The notes under the pieces are model-generated. The model was not told the origin of the DNA. It saw only the letters and a list, made by a program, of their open reading frames with translations, and ran no database searches. A stretch of 43,778 nt of DNA. It comes from Fibrobacter sp. UBA4297 (lineage in GTDB: Bacteria > Fibrobacterota > Fibrobacteria > Fibrobacterales > Fibrobacteraceae). Every line of letters begins with the position of its first letter. Positions within the stretch are counted from its first letter, which is position 1. This document shows, in pieces, positions 40,844 through 43,778 of the stretch. The stretch is taken from the NCBI RefSeq assembly GCF_002394865.1, contig NZ_DGUZ01000023.1, positions 219,981 to 263,758 of the forward strand. The letters run 5' to 3'. The translations under genes and the position numbers were made by a program.

Positions 40844-41995
40844 TTACTCGTCACTGCGGGCTTCGCGGGCCCAGCCGCCACTGCGTTCACGCTTAAACGC
40901 AAGGAAGAATCCCTTGAGCATCGCGAGGTTCATGAGCAAGAAGTAATAGGCGCTCGGCAAAATTCGCGTCACCGCCACAAGCAACGCAAGCGTCATGCAA
41001 CCAAAAGAAATTTGATAGAAAAGTCCTTTGCCCAAGAGCAGCGCGTTCGCTACGTACAAAAGAACAATGATATGTGGCGAGAACCAGCGCACAATCTTGT
41101 GCGAGAAGAACAAATACGCAAGCAGCGGGCGGAACGGATTCAAAAGCGGCAAGTAAGAGAACAAATAGTTGAAGTTTGCACGGCCAATGCGCACCTTGCG
41201 TCTGTATTCACCACTGGATTCCTTCGACGTCTGTTCTGTACCGATAGCGCTATCTACAAACGTACAGAAATAGCCCTTCTGCAAAATTTTCGTCGTCACA
41301 AAGAAGTCGTCCATGACGCTCTTCTTGACCGGAAGTTCCGTATAAAGTTCTTTTCGAATCGCATAAAGGGCGCCGTTGCCTCCGATCAAGCGGTCAAGCA
41401 CGCCTTCGAACTTCTTGATTTCACTTTCCAAATCCCAGTAAGAGCTTTCACCTTTACCAAGCATACTTCCGCTCTTGTCCGAAAGAATCAAGTGACCGCA
41501 AGCGCAACCAATTTTTTTATCCTTGAACGGGTCGACAAGCTTACGCACAACATTCGGGAAGAACATCGTATTTGCATCGCAGAACAAGAGGATATCGTTC
41601 TTTGCGATTTTCTGCAAGCGGTTCAGCATGGCAGCCTTGCCCGCATTCTTCGGCGCCTTGACCAAAGTAATTCCCTGGTCGGCATAGCGGGCGACAATTT
41701 CTGCCGTCTTGTCTGCAGAGCCGTCATCGCCAATCAAAACCTCAAGCTTTTCCTTGGGGTAGTCAATTTCAAGAATATTGTGGATCTTGCGTTCAATCAC
41801 CGCTTCTTCGTTATATGCCGAAATCAGGATAGACACCGTCGGAAGTTCGGAGGCGCCATCCACCGGCTTCTTTTTGCGCTTGAAGATTTCGCTCACAAAC
41901 GGGAGCGTCATCGGGAACAGCAAATAGCAATGGACAATCAAGAACAAAAGAACCCAGAATGCAATCTGAGCATAAAAGAGAACGTCTTCACTCAT
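40844..41995 (-). CDS. GT2-family glycosyltransferase (membrane-bound)
   Basis: About 383 residues. The first helix (about 8-28) anchors the protein. The GT-A domain has VSILISAYNEEAVIE, KLEVLIGDDGSADKTAEIV (the DDGS motif), LLFCDANTMFF (DxD-like), and DDFFVTTKILQKGY, followed by a YRRKVRIGRAN segment in place of QxxRW. Four C-terminal helices (about 270-380) follow. The layout is that of processive or lipid-linked synthases. Sugar and product are unknown. ATG 41995 is preferred because ATG 42007 would overlap the thioredoxin-like gene further. The last gene of the ftsY operon. Confidence 0.87.
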   Translation of the reverse strand: MSEDVLFYAQIAFWVLLFLIVHCYLLFPMTLPFVSEIFKRKKKPVDGASELPTVSILISAYNEEAVIERKIHNILEIDYPKEKLEVLIGDDGSADKTAEIVARYADQGITLVKAPKNAGKAAMLNRLQKIAKNDILLFCDANTMFFPNVVRKLVDPFKDKKIGCACGHLILSDKSGSMLGKGESSYWDLESEIKKFEGVLDRLIGGNGALYAIRKELYTELPVKKSVMDDFFVTTKILQKGYFCTFVDSAIGTEQTSKESSGEYRRKVRIGRANFNYLFSYLPLLNPFRPLLAYLFFSHKIVRWFSPHIIVLLYVANALLLGKGLFYQISFGCMTLALLVAVTRILPSAYYFLLMNLAMLKGFFLAFKRERSGGWAREARSDE

Positions 41996-42468
41996 TTCGA
42001 AATCCACTCCTTCTCTTTATCGAGAATCTGTAAAAGCAAATACTTCATTTCTTCGGCGGTAAAGGAATCCTTGACCGTCATAATCGAGAGTCCATTCGGG
42101 GCGATTAGAACAAATGCAGGCAACACGCTCAGGTTCCAAACGTCAAAATAGCAACGCTGCACCGTTTTGCGTTTGCCATCACACGTAATTGTGTCCTGCG
42201 AATCCACATCGAGTTTCACCGGGTAGAACCGTGTATTCAAAAGCGATGCGACAGTCGGGTCTGAATAAGTGTTAGCATCCATGATGCGGCAAGGCACGCA
42301 CCAGTCCGCATAAAGGTCCACAAAGATAAGCTTGTTCGAATCTTTAGCCTTTTTCAAAGCCTCGGTGTAATCCATCCAACGCACAAGATTCGGCTTTGAT
42401 GGAGGAGCTGCAAAAGCAGAGAGCACAAGGCCAAGGACCAAAACCACCCACATACACGCCTTCATCAT
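41992..42468 (-). CDS. Exported thioredoxin-fold protein (DsbD-C/thiol:disulfide type)
   Basis: 158 residues with a signal peptide (cleavage near AFA-APP). The redox motif is LYADWCVPCRIMD (CVPC), with YFDVWNLSVLPAFVLIAPNG carrying the cis-Pro. It is a periplasmic thioredoxin-like protein, more like the DsbD C-terminal type than the TlpA protein at 14790. The start overlaps the upstream stop (ATGA) and the end overlaps the GT2 start region, so the genes are translationally coupled. The substrate is not known. Confidence 0.87.
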   Translation of the reverse strand: MMKACMWVVLVLGLVLSAFAAPPSKPNLVRWMDYTEALKKAKDSNKLIFVDLYADWCVPCRIMDANTYSDPTVASLLNTRFYPVKLDVDSQDTITCDGKRKTVQRCYFDVWNLSVLPAFVLIAPNGLSIMTVKDSFTAEEMKYLLLQILDKEKEWISK

Positions 42469-42812
42469 TTACGTCCCTTCTTTTGCACCGGCACCACTTT
42501 GGGGATGCCCAACAATGAATCAATTCGTTCTGAAACCGCCAACTGGAACGGCATCCAGCGCTTTTCGTCTTCGAGAAGTTTATCAGTAGCCTTGAGGAAT
42601 TCTTCGCGGGTATAGCCGTACTTTTTCAGCACTTCGCGACGCACAAGGCGCCCCATGGGAGAATCACCACCGTAAAGCTGTTCGACAACGCGCATTTCTA
42701 CAAAGGCAGCCACAAAACGCTTATCCGCACCCGAAGCTGAGTCCGAACAAGCGCATAACAAGAATGCCACTGCACATAGAAACGCAAGTATTGCACGAAG
42801 CTTCGAGAGCAA
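42465..42812 (-). CDS. Small lipoprotein (DUF4296-like)
   Basis: 115 residues from TTG 42812, which has GGGAG seven bases upstream and begins four bases after the ftsY stop. The longer frame reaches back into ftsY with no signal logic. The signal peptide ends at lipobox LCAC, then SDSASGADKRFVAAFVEMRVVEQLYGGDSPMGRLVRREVLKKYGYTREEFLKATDKL. The last part, VLKKYGYTREEF, resembles the helical core of DUF4296 lipoproteins. Function unknown. It sits between ftsY and a thioredoxin-like gene in one operon. Confidence 0.75.
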   Translation of the reverse strand: MLSKLRAILAFLCAVAFLLCACSDSASGADKRFVAAFVEMRVVEQLYGGDSPMGRLVRREVLKKYGYTREEFLKATDKLLEDEKRWMPFQLAVSERIDSLLGIPKVVPVQKKGRK

Positions 42813-42816
42813 TAGA

Positions 42817-43737
42817 CTACTCCCTATTTTCCAGAGCGTTTTCAAAAAGACCGTCAACGTAGTCGCGCTTGTTGAATTCCACGAGCTGGTCGATGCGTTC
42901 GCCCATGCCAACCCAGCGGATCGGGATTTGCAACGAACTCGCAATCGAGAGCACGGAGCCACCACGCGCGGTTCCATCGAGCTTTGTCACCACAAGTCCC
43001 GTCAAGGGGAAACTCTGGTTGAAAATCTTCGTCTGGTTGATGGTGTTCTGTCCGGTGTTGCCGTCAATCACGAGCCACATGTCGTGCGGCATATCCGGGC
43101 TTACCTTCTTGATGACACGGACAATCTTCTTGAGTTCTTCCATCAAGTAGTCTTTGTTGTGCAAACGGCCTGCGGTATCAATCAAGACAACATCGCAACC
43201 GCGGGCGACCGCAGCATTGCAGGCATCGTATGCCACTGCGGCCGGGTCGGAACCTTCCTGATGCTTCACGAATTCGGCACCCGAACGTTCGGCCCATGTT
43301 TCAAGTTGGTCAATTGCTGCCGCACGGAACGTATCGCAAGCGGCAATCATCACCTTTTTGCCTTCGTTCTTGAGGCGGGCGGCGAGTTTTCCAATCGTAG
43401 TCGTCTTGCCGGCACCGTTCACGCCAATCACGAGCACCACATGCGGCTTGCCCTTGAGTTCAAACGGCGGCGGGTCCTTGAGCAAGCGTTCCGCTTCGTT
43501 ACGCATGATGTCGAGCACTTGCTCTGTCGTAAGCGACTTGCCGAGCGCGTTTTCGCGGAGCGCATCCGTCAAAAGGAATGCCGCTTCGACACCCACATCA
43601 GCCTTGATGAGATGCTCTTCGAGTTCTTCGAGCGTCTCGTCCGTAATTTTTCCAGCGCCGACAATACCCTTCAATTCGCCAAGCAAGGCGTCGCGGGTCT
43701 TTGCAAGGCCACTCTTAATTGCAGAAAATAAACCCAT
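42817..43737 (-). CDS. ftsY: Signal recognition particle receptor FtsY
   Basis: 306 residues. It has the N domain (about 1-90), then the GTPase with GVNGAGKTTTIGKLAARL (G1), ACDTFRAAAIDQLETWAERSG (G2 and I-box), DTAGRLHNKD (G3) and TKLDGTARGGSVLSIA (G4/closing). FtsY docks ribosome-SRP complexes at the inner membrane. The long acidic N-terminal A domain of E. coli FtsY is missing, as in many bacteria; a short amphipathic N-terminus (MGLFSAIKSGLAKTRDALLGELKG) remains. Its start codon overlaps the stop of the upstream gene (TAATG). Confidence 0.95.
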   Translation of the reverse strand: MGLFSAIKSGLAKTRDALLGELKGIVGAGKITDETLEELEEHLIKADVGVEAAFLLTDALRENALGKSLTTEQVLDIMRNEAERLLKDPPPFELKGKPHVVLVIGVNGAGKTTTIGKLAARLKNEGKKVMIAACDTFRAAAIDQLETWAERSGAEFVKHQEGSDPAAVAYDACNAAVARGCDVVLIDTAGRLHNKDYLMEELKKIVRVIKKVSPDMPHDMWLVIDGNTGQNTINQTKIFNQSFPLTGLVVTKLDGTARGGSVLSIASSLQIPIRWVGMGERIDQLVEFNKRDYVDGLFENALENRE

Positions 43738-43778
43738 TAGATAATACTCTCGACTTTATCCACGAGACCGTAAGCCTT
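43737..43778 (-). CDS. 3' end of a ClpP-like gene (partial)
   Basis: The last 13 codons read KAYGLVDKVESII-stop, which fits the (E/A)(K)xYGLxDxV end of ClpP-type proteases, though other crotonase-fold proteins share the pattern. The stop overlaps the ftsY start by one base (TAATG). Most of the gene lies outside the window. Confidence 0.45.
   Translation of the reverse strand, partial: KAYGLVDKVESII

Noticed and set aside
42813..42977. Extended start of the small lipoprotein inside ftsY
   Set aside because: The extra N-terminal sequence is just an alternate frame of ftsY. TTG 42812 gives a proper signal peptide and has a ribosome binding site.
1..43778. tRNA or rRNA genes, insertion-sequence transposases, integrases
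   Set aside because: I looked on both strands and saw no cloverleaf or rRNA stretch, and no transposase or integrase motif in any translated frame. Small or divergent RNAs could be missed without tools.

Overview
The window looks like a chromosomal segment of Fibrobacter (F. succinogenes or a close relative). Seven coding regions are lipoproteins of the Fibrobacter-specific FISUMP (TIGR02145) and related modular types. Two more belong to the TIGR02147 family, also first named from F. succinogenes. Serine-rich linkers, futalosine-type menaquinone synthesis (mqnA), a cellulase-family enzyme and a Na+-pumping decarboxylase next to a succinyl-CoA transferase-like gene fit the same assignment. This is inference from protein families and not from a marker gene.

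Layout. Positions 1-6107 (all minus) hold two tandem pairs, each a TIGR02147 DNA-binding-type protein followed at once by a large two-FISUMP lipoprotein. Positions 6321-16406 (all minus) read as one operon: LPP20-like lipoprotein, TlpA-like thioredoxin, PEGA protein with two C-terminal membrane helices, a short FISUMP lipoprotein, then three large paralogous FISUMP lipoproteins. Positions 16580-17286 hold a small plus-strand locus that I read as a type III (RNA-protein) toxin-antitoxin system of TenpIN type: promoter, two 51-bp hairpin repeats, a perfect 13-bp terminator, then a 150-aa ToxN/TenpN-like protein. Positions 17370-19798 (minus) encode the gamma, biotin-carrier and beta parts of a Na+-translocating decarboxylase. 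Positions 20011-24173 (minus) encode two lipoproteins that share the N-terminal module of the FISUMP lipoproteins but end in a histidine-phosphatase domain.

Positions 24340-26276 hold an acetyl/succinyl-CoA transferase (minus) and a GtrA membrane protein (plus). Positions 26760-31002 (minus) encode a Wzc-type tyrosine autokinase followed by an OmpA protein with eight thrombospondin type-3 repeats. Then come a MacB-type ABC pair (31218-33319), KDPG aldolase, a response-regulator/GGDEF diguanylate cyclase, MqnA, a small unknown protein, and a GH5 enzyme without a signal peptide. Positions 37709-38469 form a second likely toxin-antitoxin cassette (small MARPI-type protein plus GNAT acetyltransferase). 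It lies between two 55-bp direct repeats of the 3' end of the GH5 gene. The right end has a truncated hydrolase-like fragment, a lipoprotein, a small beta-barrel-like protein, and a minus-strand operon: ClpP-like end, ftsY, small lipoprotein, thioredoxin-like protein, GT2 glycosyltransferase.

Spacers carry dispersed palindromic repeats; one pair is translated in frame inside the first lipoprotein. Other spacers hold degenerate short tandem repeats. The most interesting points are the RNA-protein toxin-antitoxin locus, the two toxin-antitoxin cassettes each bounded by direct repeats, and a family of lipoproteins with a constant N-terminal module and exchangeable C-terminal modules.
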